Shown here: positions 43,127-51,593 of the stretch, in pieces | Numbering within the stretch: position 1 is the first letter of the stretch | Layout of the letters: the number at the start of each line of letters is the position of its first letter | Source of the DNA: Chryseobacterium daecheongense | GTDB taxonomy: Bacteria; Bacteroidota; Bacteroidia; Flavobacteriales; Weeksellaceae | Length of the DNA: 64,000 bases | Reading direction: 5' to 3' | NCBI GenBank assembly: GCA_027920525.1 | Contig: CP115858.1 | Coordinates: forward strand, 1,674,001-1,738,000 | The notes under the pieces: model-generated | What the model was told of the DNA's origin: nothing | The model's database searches: none | What the model saw: the letters and a program-made list of their open reading frames with translations, nothing else | Translations under genes and position numbers: made by a program

Positions 43127-44842
43127 ATGAACAAGACACTCTCAATAGGACTCGCAGGTTTTTCTTTTACAATAGAGGAACACGCATACATAAAGCTAAG
43201 CGATTACCTTAATGCCCTAAGAAGCTCTCTGGATGCTTCAGAAGCAGATGAGGTAATGCATGACATAGAAATAAGAATGGTTGAAATCTTCAGAGATTCA
43301 TTAGGAAAAAGAGAAGTTATCAACGATACTGATGTAGAAGGAGTAATTGCACAAATCGGAACACCGGAAAAAATCGAAGAACAGGAAGAAGCATATTATT
43401 CAGAGAAAAACTCTAAAAGAACAAGCCACTCAGGCGCTGAATATTCAGACAAAAGACAATTATTCCGTGATCCTGAAAGACAAAAGATCGCCGGTGTGTG
43501 TGCAGGTCTGGCCCATTATGTAGGAATGGATATTACTGCCATGAGAGCAATCTGGCTTGGAGTATTTATCCTGGGAATATTTACAGCTGCTATATCCTCT
43601 TCACTTATTGCATTACTTTATATTATTCTGTGGATCGTACTTCCCAAAGCAGAAACTGCTGCAGATTTTTTGAAAATGAAGGGAAAGCCTATGAACTTCG
43701 ACAATCTTAAAAATGAATCGAATAAGCTGGTACAATTTGCCAACGAATCTACTCAGAGAGTCGGAGAAATATACATCGAAAACAAACCTTACATTAATAA
43801 TGCAGGAAGCGGGATATGGAACGTAGTGAGATATGTTCTCGGAGGAATCTTCGCACTGATCTCTTTTTCTTGTCTGATCGGAGTATTTGTAGTCTTCGGA
43901 TTTATGGGAACTAATGATTTCCCTCCTATTAACGAAATGAATTTCTATTTCGACAATGACGGAATGAAGTATACCATTATGGCCATGATCATTTTAGGAA
44001 GTTTAATTCCTGCCCTGTTATTTGCCTTATTAAGTATCAAATTAATTTCGCCTAAAACAAAATTAAGAAATACGGGTTGGGTTTTGGGAGCATTATTCCT
44101 TGGATTGATCGCATTATCTACTTATTTCGGAGTGAGCATGGCAAGAAAAGACATGTTTCTAAAAGGCCACAAAGAAGACACAGAAGAGGTATCTATCAAT
44201 ACGACATCAGACAGTGTTTATGTAGATCTTAAGCAAATTGTTATTCCACAAAACTTCCTTGGATATGACGATGACCTTTACTCAGATAAAGTAAACGTTT
44301 TCAAAAAGAACTGGATCCATGTTGACGTAACAAGAAAAGCCGATATAAAAACCCCTTACTTAATCATTAAAAAAGAAGCAAGAGGATATAATATCCCGTT
44401 AAACGTAAGTGTTCCTGTAGAAGTTGTAAACAACAAGGTGATACTCCCTAATTATATCAAATATCCATATGAACATCGTTTCAGAGATTACAGTATAGAA
44501 TATGAGCTTGTAGTTCCACAGAATGTAGTGGTACTTCCAATCAAAAAAGACGGAATTAATTTCGACGGGGACCTGAACGGTGACGGAATAGATGACGATG
44601 ATGAAAATTCTGATGATGATCAGGCAAATATCAGAATCGAGAAAAATAAGATCTCCGTTAATGGTTCTACTATAGAGTACAACTCCAATGATAAGGATAG
44701 CATCATTATCAACGGAAAAAAAGTTCCAAACTCTAAAGCAGAAAAGATAATGGATTCCGTAAAGTCTGACATCAAGAAAAAAGGTAAAGTAGACATCCAG
44801 ATCAAGGATGGAAAAGACGAAATTTCCATAAAAACCAAATAA
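43127..44842 (+). CDS. PspC-domain membrane protein with acidic Ca-binding-like segment
   Basis: A 571-residue envelope protein. Residues 1-95 form a DUF1700-like helical domain (SDYLNALRSSLDASEADEVMHDIEIRMVEIF). A PspC domain follows (about 105-170: FRDPERQKIAGVCAGLAHYVGMD and a hydrophobic pair), then three more membrane helices to about residue 345. The rest is exported. Around residues 478-498 it has DLNGDGIDDDDENSDDD, a D-x-N-G-D-G calcium-binding-loop type sequence. Partner of a PadR repressor in a stress-response operon widely found in Bacteroidota. Confidence 0.85.
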   Translation: MNKTLSIGLAGFSFTIEEHAYIKLSDYLNALRSSLDASEADEVMHDIEIRMVEIFRDSLGKREVINDTDVEGVIAQIGTPEKIEEQEEAYYSEKNSKRTSHSGAEYSDKRQLFRDPERQKIAGVCAGLAHYVGMDITAMRAIWLGVFILGIFTAAISSSLIALLYIILWIVLPKAETAADFLKMKGKPMNFDNLKNESNKLVQFANESTQRVGEIYIENKPYINNAGSGIWNVVRYVLGGIFALISFSCLIGVFVVFGFMGTNDFPPINEMNFYFDNDGMKYTIMAMIILGSLIPALLFALLSIKLISPKTKLRNTGWVLGALFLGLIALSTYFGVSMARKDMFLKGHKEDTEEVSINTTSDSVYVDLKQIVIPQNFLGYDDDLYSDKVNVFKKNWIHVDVTRKADIKTPYLIIKKEARGYNIPLNVSVPVEVVNNKVILPNYIKYPYEHRFRDYSIEYELVVPQNVVVLPIKKDGINFDGDLNGDGIDDDDENSDDDQANIRIEKNKISVNGSTIEYNSNDKDSIIINGKKVPNSKAEKIMDSVKSDIKKKGKVDIQIKDGKDEISIKTK

Positions 44843-45016
44843 TAAACTGCAGAGAGTGGCAGAAGGTGTGAATGGAAGACAACAGTTTGAAATTCACACT
44901 CTTCTTCTCTCAAAAGTGACAAAAAATATTATTTATTAGTTCTTTATGTTAAAAAATTGTCATACCTTCGTATAGTTATTTAATTCATAACCAAATCAAT
45001 TAAAAAAACCTCAACC

Positions 45017-45079
45017 ATGGTACAAGTAGCATTAGAAATTATAATGAAAATCGTAGATTTAATCAGCGGTTTATTTTAA
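45017..45079 (+). CDS. Twenty-residue amphipathic peptide
   Basis: ATG at 45017 encodes 20 residues ending DLISGLF before TAA. The polar residues Gln3, Glu7, Lys11, Asp14 and Ser17 fall on one helical face at 100 degrees per residue, and all others are hydrophobic, giving a nearly ideal amphipathic helix. A separate hairpin terminator follows at 45107-45134, and the upstream sequence has a TACCTTCG box (one mismatch to TAnnTTTG) about 45 bases before the ATG. This makes it a stand-alone transcription unit. It resembles phenol-soluble-modulin or type-I-toxin peptides in kind only; no homologue is recognised. Confidence 0.5.
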   Translation: MVQVALEIIMKIVDLISGLF

Positions 45080-45106
45080 GAGCGATAATATTTCAATATA
45101 TTTGTA

Positions 45107-45134
45107 AAGTATAACCTTTTGGTTATACTTTTTC
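45107..45134 (+). terminator. Rho-independent terminator of the small peptide unit
   Basis: AAGTATAACC-TTTT-GGTTATACTT stem followed by T run, 28 bases past the stop codon. The downstream acyltransferase starts 18 bases later, so some read-through may serve it. Confidence 0.8.
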
Positions 45135-45152
45135 TGTTTTAATACGAAATCT

Positions 45153-45749
45153 ATGAAAAAACTAATCGGCAAAATAATGTTGAAACTGATGGGTTGGAAA
45201 GTCGTGCTTCAGGGCGACGTTGACAGCCTTAACAGGTGTATTCTTGTAGTAGCACCTCATACCCATAACATGGAATACATTTTAGGGAATTTTGCTTATT
45301 GGTCTTTGGAAAAGCCATTGAAGATAATCATTAAAGATGCTCATACCAAAGGATGGTATGGCGGAATCGTGAAAGGTCTGGGAGGAATTGGTATCGACAG
45401 AAGTCAGAAAAATGATCTTGTTAATTTTGTTGCCAAGCAATTTGCAAAGGAAGATTTCAGTTTGGTTATTACTCCCGAGGGAACCAGAAGTTGGGTTCCG
45501 AAATGGAGAAAAGGTTTTTACCATATGGCTTTAGCTGCAAAAGTTCCTATTGTTCTGGCTGCCGGGGATTTTAAAAGGAAGATTATTTATCTCGGATATA
45601 CGATCCCTTATGAAAGAATTGCTTCGGCTCCTTTTTCAGAAATTATGGATGAGATCCAGAATTATTATATAAAAAATGATATTGTCCCGAAAGTTCCTGC
45701 CAACTGGAATCCCAATATCATGGGAACAGAAAATGGAGCACAATCATAA
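45153..45749 (+). CDS. PlsC-like 1-acylglycerol-3-phosphate acyltransferase
   Basis: A 198-residue membrane-associated acyltransferase. The HX4D motif is present as His36-THNM-Glu41 (PHTHNMEY), with Glu in the usual Asp position. TPEGTRSW (about 108-115) is the glycerol-phosphate binding motif, and GGIGIDRS precedes it. It is probably lysophospholipid or lysophosphatidate acylation. It is 15 bases upstream of a MenI-like thioesterase gene. Confidence 0.8.
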   Translation: MKKLIGKIMLKLMGWKVVLQGDVDSLNRCILVVAPHTHNMEYILGNFAYWSLEKPLKIIIKDAHTKGWYGGIVKGLGGIGIDRSQKNDLVNFVAKQFAKEDFSLVITPEGTRSWVPKWRKGFYHMALAAKVPIVLAAGDFKRKIIYLGYTIPYERIASAPFSEIMDEIQNYYIKNDIVPKVPANWNPNIMGTENGAQS

Positions 45750-45764
45750 AATAATTACCGCTAT

Positions 45765-46193
45765 ATGAAAGATATGACCAAAGAGGAGTTATTGAACTTT
45801 CTTAACAACTGGGGTGAAGAAACCTTAGCAAAAGCACTTGAAATAAAATTTATCGATATTGATCAGGAAAACGAAGTCCTTACGGCAACAATGCCGGTTT
45901 TACCCAGAGTACATCAGCCATTTGGAATTCTCCACGGAGGAGCAAGTTGTGTATTAGCGGAAACGTTGGGTTCAAGCCTGTCCAATATTTTTATCGACGG
46001 TGAGAAATACTATGGTGTCGGTACCAACATCAACTCCAACCACTTAAGAAGCAAAAAAGATGGAATTATTACCGGTACGGCACGTTTCATAAGAAAAGGA
46101 AAAACAATGCATGTTTCTGAAATTGAGATCCGTGACGAAAAAGGACAACTGATCAACCACACCACAATGACCAATAACATCATCAACCGGTAA
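45765..46193 (+). CDS. DHNA-CoA thioesterase (MenI/YdiI-like hotdog)
   Basis: A 142-residue hotdog enzyme. HGGASCVLAETLGS at 57-70 (Glu66 as the catalytic acid, as in YdiI) and GTNINSNHLRSKKDGIITGTARF match the YdiI/MenI group that hydrolyses 1,4-dihydroxy-2-naphthoyl-CoA in menaquinone synthesis. The next gene is an isochorismate synthase, the entry step of the same pathway, which supports the role. Ends in a terminator hairpin. Confidence 0.85.
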   Translation: MKDMTKEELLNFLNNWGEETLAKALEIKFIDIDQENEVLTATMPVLPRVHQPFGILHGGASCVLAETLGSSLSNIFIDGEKYYGVGTNINSNHLRSKKDGIITGTARFIRKGKTMHVSEIEIRDEKGQLINHTTMTNNIINR

Positions 46194-46214
46194 TTTCATT
46201 ACTAATAAAAATAC

Positions 46215-46244
46215 AAAGGCTCAAGTATATTTGAGTCTTTTTTA
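46215..46244 (+). terminator. Terminator of the MenI-like gene
   Basis: AAAGGCTCAA / TTGAGTCTTT with loop GTATAT (one G-U pair) followed by T run. Confidence 0.7.
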
Positions 46245-46284
46245 TGATATAGTGCAAGAATTTCAAAAAACAATCCAATTGATT

Positions 46285-46314
46285 TTGACGTTTCTAAGAC
46301 TAACAATACCTTTG
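46285..46314 (+). promoter_or_regulatory. Promoter of isochorismate synthase
   Basis: TTG at 46285-46287 and TACCTTTG at 46307-46314 with 19-base spacing match the TTG-N17-23-TAnnTTTG consensus. So the synthase is transcribed separately from the thioesterase gene upstream. Confidence 0.7.
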
Positions 46315-46378
46315 CATAACGGAAAAGCAGCTTAGCATTTTTATTTTTTCTAGGCATTTTTCTAAAAGCAGCAGAATC

Positions 46379-47353
46379 ATGATTTACTTCAAATTTCCTT
46401 TTAACGAAAAGCTATATACCACCAATAAAGAATCTTTAAAGAATTCAGTAACCGTTTATCCATTTCATAACTCAGGCCATCTCCGTTTCAAAGGTGATAT
46501 CATCGAAGTCAAAGCAGAAGATTTTCATAATCGTACAATCACAGAATTTTCTTTACCCAGCGATCCCGATGGTTATACCGGCGAAACTAAAGATGAGTAT
46601 CTGGATAAGCTGGGCAAAGTCATTAAAGTAATCAGAGAAAACAATCTGCCAAAACTTGTTCTTTCGAGAAGAAAAATTATTAAAAACTTTTCTGAAATCA
46701 ATGTAAAGGAAAGTTTTAAAAATCTATGCAATGCTTATCCCAATGCTTTCAGATATGTTTTTGTGAATGGAGAGAATTCCTGGATGGGAGCTTTTTCAGA
46801 GGTATTAGGAAAGTTTGATAAAGTTACCCATACTTTTGAAACCATGAGCCTGGCAGGCACACTACCCGTATCTGAAACCTGGTCCGAAAAAGAAATTGAG
46901 GAACAAAAACCGGTTTCAAACTATATTCAGGATATTTTTGAGAAGTATGCCATATTGGGTCATATAGAAAGATCTGCAACATATGATCATATTTCAGGAA
47001 ATATTAAACATCTCAGAACGGATTTTAAAGCAAAGATCAAACCTGAAGATGTAGACCATATCATTAAAGAGCTACATCCTACTCCTGCCGTTTGTGGAAT
47101 CCCTAAAGACTTCTGCAGGGATAAGATCGAAGAATATGAAAAATTCCCCCGTGAATTTTATGCCGGGTATATCAAAATCGAGACTGAAGAAACCATACAG
47201 TATTTTGTGAATTTAAGATGTGCAAAACTTTATAGTAACTCAGTGCATTTATTTGTAGGGGGTGGAATTACGGCACAAAGCAATCCTGAAAAAGAATGGC
47301 AGGAAACAGAACTAAAATCTGAAGCTGTTTTAAAAAATCTGATGATTTCTTAA
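46379..47353 (+). CDS. menF: Isochorismate synthase (chorismate-binding family)
   Basis: A 324-residue chorismate-binding enzyme converting chorismate to isochorismate, the first committed step of menaquinone synthesis. Family blocks include PKLVLSRRKII, FETMSLAGTLPVSETWSEKEIEEQKPVSNYI, ELHPTPAVCGIPKDFC and REFYAGYIKIET with NLRCAKLY. It lacks the N-terminal roughly 80 residues of enterobacterial MenF, which is usual in Flavobacteriia. MenI-like thioesterase lies upstream; MenD is not in the window. Confidence 0.85.
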   Translation: MIYFKFPFNEKLYTTNKESLKNSVTVYPFHNSGHLRFKGDIIEVKAEDFHNRTITEFSLPSDPDGYTGETKDEYLDKLGKVIKVIRENNLPKLVLSRRKIIKNFSEINVKESFKNLCNAYPNAFRYVFVNGENSWMGAFSEVLGKFDKVTHTFETMSLAGTLPVSETWSEKEIEEQKPVSNYIQDIFEKYAILGHIERSATYDHISGNIKHLRTDFKAKIKPEDVDHIIKELHPTPAVCGIPKDFCRDKIEEYEKFPREFYAGYIKIETEETIQYFVNLRCAKLYSNSVHLFVGGGITAQSNPEKEWQETELKSEAVLKNLMIS

Positions 47354-47948
47354 ATCCGAACCTTCACACAAATAAGAATATGGCGCTCTTTGTTGTTGCT
47401 TATAACAGGAATAACAGTTCGTATAAAACCAAGACGAAAGCCACCCTATCCTGAAGGCTACAACCAGATACTTTTCTTTAGGACTTCCCCATAAATCCTC
47501 TGTTGATCAAGGGTTAAAAACGAATACATTAAGTAATCGCTTACTAAGAGATCAAAAGTTTTTGAAAATTAAATAAATTATTATGTAATTGCTAGGTTAA
47601 ATTAAAAACTAATATTCAATTATATGATTTATTGAAAATTTTCCTAATAAAACATCTATAAACAACAATATAAACAGTTGATAATCAATAAATAAAATAC
47701 GATTCATTTATTTTTTTGTAATTTTGCACAAAACAAATGAATGAAAAAGTCTATCTATTATCATAGGAGGAAGATCCCTGATGCTCTTATTTCATTAATA
47801 TCCTTCCTCACTTTCGCAAATTTTACTAAAATTCAAAAAATGTAGTTCACAAACTATATCCATAACTGATTGAACTAACATATGTACTTAAGATAAGGCT
47901 TTGCTATTATCCTGAGATCTGATGTGACTAATAAAACAAAAAAACAAA
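47354..47948 (+). other. 595-bp region with one possible 34-codon frame
   Basis: Mostly AT-rich. A 34-codon frame at 47741-47845 (MKKSIYYHRRKIPDALI, then a hydrophobic stretch) follows a TAATTTTG box at 47719-47726, so a short transcript is likely. I cannot show that it is translated. Nothing else was recognised. Confidence 0.35.
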
Positions 47949-48083
47949 ATGATGTTAAAAAGAAGTAATAAAATTACAAAAGCTATTGTATTTCTAATGA
48001 TCGTATTATTAGCTGGTTATGCAATACAGTATTCACCTTTAATTTTAAAGCCCATATTTACTTTAGTAAATCAGGAAAAATAG
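47949..48083 (+). CDS. 44-residue single-helix membrane peptide
   Basis: ATG at 47949 (a second ATG follows directly) encodes 44 residues: a basic start (MLKRSNKITK), one hydrophobic helix of about 18 residues (AIVFLMIVLLAGYAIQY), and a short polar tail. It is followed by a bidirectional terminator hairpin at 48119-48148. It resembles many unannotated small membrane proteins; no function can be given. Confidence 0.5.
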   Translation: MMLKRSNKITKAIVFLMIVLLAGYAIQYSPLILKPIFTLVNQEK

Positions 48084-48118
48084 GCTTCAGCAGAATCGAT
48101 AAAATATAGGAAATAAAA

Positions 48119-48148
48119 AACCACTTTCGAATTTTATTGAAAGTGGTT
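48119..48148. terminator. Bidirectional terminator
   Basis: AACCACTTTC / GAAAGTGGTT stem with a 10-base loop and A/T runs on both sides, between the small membrane gene (plus) and 48169 (minus). Confidence 0.8.
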
Positions 48149-48168
48149 TTTATATTATTTAAAAAAGA

Positions 48169-48363
48169 TTATTTCTTTACTCCTATCTTACTCCAGGTAT
48201 TCAATACGAAAAGTAAAATGAGTCCGATCACCGCGGAAGCAATTGAAAAAACAAACTTCAGGTTATCTTCAGATAAAACTTCTGACTGCCAGTCCAACGC
48301 GTAAAGATTAATTGCGATGAAAACGATAAATAGTATTAAAAATACTTTATAAAACTTCTGCAT
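48169..48363 (-). CDS. Small two-helix membrane protein
   Basis: A 64-residue protein with two hydrophobic segments (FYKVFLILFIVFIAINLYAL; FSIASAVIGLILLFVL) around an acidic loop. It lies 5 bases downstream of the MarC-family gene on the same strand, so it is co-transcribed and possibly a partner. No family recognised. Confidence 0.65.
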   Translation of the reverse strand: MQKFYKVFLILFIVFIAINLYALDWQSEVLSEDNLKFVFSIASAVIGLILLFVLNTWSKIGVKK

Positions 48364-48368
48364 AATTC

Positions 48369-48971
48369 TTAAAAATTAAAATAGTTTTGCACCAATTGGG
48401 CAAAGTTAGCGGTAAATAATTTAATTGAAATAGCTAAAAGGATAATACCGAAAACTTTCTGTAGAACAGCTAATGTAGCTTCTCCCATTTTCTTCTCCAG
48501 CCACTTAGCTGATTTCAGCACCAAATATACGAAAATTGTATTGAGAATTATTCCACAGATAATATTAATATCATGAAATTCAGCTCTCAAGGATAAAGTC
48601 GTCGTTAATGTTCCTGCTCCTGCAACAAGAGGAAAAGCGATAGGAACAATAGATGCTGACTTGGCCTCCGTTGTTTTATTGATTTCAATTCCCAGAATCA
48701 TTTCTATAGCAATAATGAAAATGACAAATGCCCCGGCAATGGCAAAGGAGTTAACATCCACTCCAATGAATTTGAGGATTTTATTTCCTACAAATAAAAA
48801 AACCATCATGATAATCCCTGCTGTAATTGATGCCCTTCCCGCTTCAATCTGTCCGAATTTCTGTTGAAGACTTACAACAATAGGAACCGACCCGATAATA
48901 TCAATAACAGCAAAAAGAACCATAAAACAGGTTAGAACTTCTTTCAAAGAAAACTGATCAAAAATTTCCAT
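48369..48971 (-). CDS. MarC-family integral membrane protein
   Basis: A 200-residue, roughly six-helix inner-membrane protein. DIIGSVPIVVSLQQKFGQIE in the first loop and GIEINKTTEAKSASIVPIAFPLVAGAGTLTTTLSL in the centre are MarC/UPF0056 signatures. Its transported substrate, if any, is unknown, and the name does not imply resistance. A TATTTTTG box at 48993-49000 (minus) lies 21 bases upstream. The adjacent 64-residue membrane protein gene shares the transcript. Confidence 0.88.
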   Translation of the reverse strand: MEIFDQFSLKEVLTCFMVLFAVIDIIGSVPIVVSLQQKFGQIEAGRASITAGIIMMVFLFVGNKILKFIGVDVNSFAIAGAFVIFIIAIEMILGIEINKTTEAKSASIVPIAFPLVAGAGTLTTTLSLRAEFHDINIICGIILNTIFVYLVLKSAKWLEKKMGEATLAVLQKVFGIILLAISIKLFTANFAQLVQNYFNF

Positions 48972-49014
48972 CTTTCGTATTTAATAATTTCGCAAAAATA
49001 TGAAAAATAAATAA

Positions 49015-50754
49015 CTATTTGCTAATCTTTGAATACAAATTAACAATAGCGATCAACAGCTCATCCATTCCTTCTGATGATTTCACAGGAGAGAACTTTT
49101 CTATCTGGATCTTTTGTGATAAAGTTCTGTATTCTTCAGCAACAGCCACCCCTTTATAGCTTTCAAGGAAACTCACAAAATCTTTTGAAGAGCCCTGGAA
49201 ATACTCTTTCCTTACTTCTGCATCCAGTTCATCAACCGTCTGAAAGAATTTCTGGTAGTCTTCACTGTCTTTAAGATTTTCCAGATAACTGAAATAATCA
49301 TTAACATCAGTTTTAAGCCTTTGTCGTATCTCCTTTTCTGTTTCCGCTACAGATCCCAGAGGTTTTACAGCTACAGTTTCTTTAATCAATTTACGCTTTT
49401 TTTGCCAAGTCTTGAATAACAGATATAGAACAAACAAAGTAAGAAGAATAGCAATGTTAGTTAAAAGAATGTTCCAGTGAAACTTATTCTTTTCTTTAAC
49501 TTTAAACGTTGTCGTCTTAAGAACTGGTGTATTTACCGTTTCTAAAAGACTGTTTGTGTACTCATTTACTCTTTCAACCGTAGATCGGGCTTCCATGATC
49601 TGGTCATGGGAGAAAGCGTTTACCGATAATGTTTCCTGTCCCAGGTCTACATATTCTTTACTTGTCGGATTAAAGAATGCAAACTGTTCCGTTTTAATTG
49701 AAATGGGTCCTGCTTTCTTAGGAATAACAACATAATTTGCCAGAATTTCACCTTTAATCCCTGCTAATCCGGGAACTACCTTAGTTGTAATCTTAGGCTT
49801 AAAAACTTCATAGTCCGGAGATTCTGCAATCGTAGGTAAACTCATATCCGTTAAATTCCCTTCTCCTGAAACCTTTATGATCACATTCAACGGTTTTTTA
49901 ACTTCAACTTTTTCTTTAGTTGCATTAAAAACACTCACGTTAAAGTTTCCTACTGCATTTTTAAAGCATTCCGGTGAGCCTTCAGGTAATCTTTTTACAT
50001 TAAGTTTTACTTTATTGGAAAGTATTTTATTTTTACTGGCATAGCTGCTTAATGAGGCTGAAACAGAAGGAACTTCCACATATCCTGCTTCATTAGGGAA
50101 TATCATAAACATGGCTAAAACCTGTGAAGCCATATTTCCATAGTCAGAAGGATCAATTTCAGATCTGTTGAAATTAATTGCGTGAACATTGATGTTTCCC
50201 TGGTTGGGAAGACGAATATTTTTTACCCTTCTGAAATTATCAATATTTCTGGAATAAACCTTTAATACAGCAATGGTAGGCTGATCCTGATATACTTCCC
50301 TGTCTTCAATTTCCATATTAAGATATACGTCATTTGAAGCGCTGGCTACGGACTTTTTCTCAACATCCCTTACAAAAATATCGAACGGTTCGGTTTTATA
50401 GATTTTATTGTTGATGGTAACCAGTACGGAACCGATTTTTACTTTCCCTTTTTGTTTAGGCTCCAAAGCTACCCGGGTCACGTATTGTGTAATAACCGTA
50501 TTGGTTTCGGGATCCATATAGCCACTGCTAACAGATCCGCTCCCAACCATATTGAATTTGGATAAGTCGGGTAAACGCAGTGGAGTCTGCTGGTTATATT
50601 CACTCCCGTTCAGTTCAAGAACGATGGTGAGATTTACAATATCCTTGCTGCTATAATCCGTTTTATCAGGAGTTACGGAAATATTAACCTGTCCGTAAGA
50701 AATTACGGAAGTCAATAGAAGTATTATGTAAATCAGTTTATGTTGCATCACCAA
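49015..50754 (-). CDS. batD: BatD-like aerotolerance protein
   Basis: A 579-residue envelope protein. Signal peptide (MQHKLIYIILLLTSVISYG, one or three residues after the annotated start), then repeated Ig-like beta modules (VNISVTPDKTDYSSKDIVNLTI, PLNVIIKVSGEGNLTDMSLPT), one membrane helix near residues 425-447, and a cytoplasmic helical tail of about 130 residues. This is the BatD/oxygen tolerance family. Its start overlaps the stop of BatC, showing translational coupling. It ends the operon. Confidence 0.85.
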   Translation of the reverse strand: MVMQHKLIYIILLLTSVISYGQVNISVTPDKTDYSSKDIVNLTIVLELNGSEYNQQTPLRLPDLSKFNMVGSGSVSSGYMDPETNTVITQYVTRVALEPKQKGKVKIGSVLVTINNKIYKTEPFDIFVRDVEKKSVASASNDVYLNMEIEDREVYQDQPTIAVLKVYSRNIDNFRRVKNIRLPNQGNINVHAINFNRSEIDPSDYGNMASQVLAMFMIFPNEAGYVEVPSVSASLSSYASKNKILSNKVKLNVKRLPEGSPECFKNAVGNFNVSVFNATKEKVEVKKPLNVIIKVSGEGNLTDMSLPTIAESPDYEVFKPKITTKVVPGLAGIKGEILANYVVIPKKAGPISIKTEQFAFFNPTSKEYVDLGQETLSVNAFSHDQIMEARSTVERVNEYTNSLLETVNTPVLKTTTFKVKEKNKFHWNILLTNIAILLTLFVLYLLFKTWQKKRKLIKETVAVKPLGSVAETEKEIRQRLKTDVNDYFSYLENLKDSEDYQKFFQTVDELDAEVRKEYFQGSSKDFVSFLESYKGVAVAEEYRTLSQKIQIEKFSPVKSSEGMDELLIAIVNLYSKISK

Positions 50755-51503
50755 TCTTTCTCGTTGCTTTCGGGCATCGAATAAGAATCTTTATTTAAAA
50801 TTCTTCTGGCGGTTTCTTTTTCTTTTTCGCTTACTTTATTTAATATTGCGTTTTCAAGATTTTTGGGCATTTTGCCTTCATTATTCTTCTTCTGGTCAGG
50901 GTTATTTCCCTGTTGGCTTTCTCCCTGATTTTGCTGGCCTTTACCTTGGTCTTGCTTTTGATCTTTTGGATTACCTTTCTGATCATCATTTTGTTGTTGG
51001 TCTTTGCCGCCACCGCCTTTTCCAGATTTATTCTGTTGATTCTTCTTTTCCTGGCTTTCTTTTTCCTTCAACTTCGCAATTTCATAATTTTTTCGAGTAG
51101 CTTCGTTATAGGGGTCCTGTTTTAAGGATTGCTTATACAATTCTGCTGCCTTATCCGGCTGGTTTGTCTGCATATAAGTGTTCCCTAAATTATAAAGAGC
51201 CGCTGCTTTATCCGGCAAGGTTTGAGAGAGCTTTTGTGCTTTTTCAAATTCAACCCTTGCCTCTTCATATTTTTTACTTTTATACAACGCATTGCCTAAA
51301 TTATAATGGGCCGTAAAATCTTTATCATTGGATTTTATAGCCTCCATGTATTTAGAAGATGCTCCATCATAATTTTTACCGTTGAATTTCTGATTGCCCT
51401 CATACACCAATGTTCTGTAATTTTCCTGAGCAAACAGGGAATTTGATGTGAGAAAAGCAATTATAAACGATAAAAAAATGATTTTAGTATTCATCATATG
51501 CAA
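50748..51503 (-). CDS. batC: BatC-like TPR protein with low-complexity tail
   Basis: A 251-residue exported protein with a signal sequence and three or four TPRs (YEGNQKFNGKNYDGASSKYMEAI, AHYNLGNALYKSKKYEEARVEFEKA, ALYNLGNTYMQTNQPDKAAELYKQSL). A Gln/Lys/Asn/Gly-rich stretch (about 150-205) follows, then a conserved C-terminal helix (LENAILNKVSEKEKETARRILNK). It is between BatB and BatD, as in other Bacteroidota. A scaffold role is inferred. Confidence 0.87.
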   Translation of the reverse strand: MHMMNTKIIFLSFIIAFLTSNSLFAQENYRTLVYEGNQKFNGKNYDGASSKYMEAIKSNDKDFTAHYNLGNALYKSKKYEEARVEFEKAQKLSQTLPDKAAALYNLGNTYMQTNQPDKAAELYKQSLKQDPYNEATRKNYEIAKLKEKESQEKKNQQNKSGKGGGGKDQQQNDDQKGNPKDQKQDQGKGQQNQGESQQGNNPDQKKNNEGKMPKNLENAILNKVSEKEKETARRILNKDSYSMPESNEKDW

Positions 51504-51593
51504 AATTATTCCTTTATATGTTAATAAACAGGCTTTTATTTGTTAAAATTCGGTTAAAGTATCTTTTAAAAATACTGGAAAAAATGGAGAAAA

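Noticed and set aside
47768..47773. AGGAGG Shine-Dalgarno-like sequence followed by ATG
   Set aside because: The ATG opens only five codons, and this lineage rarely uses such sites.
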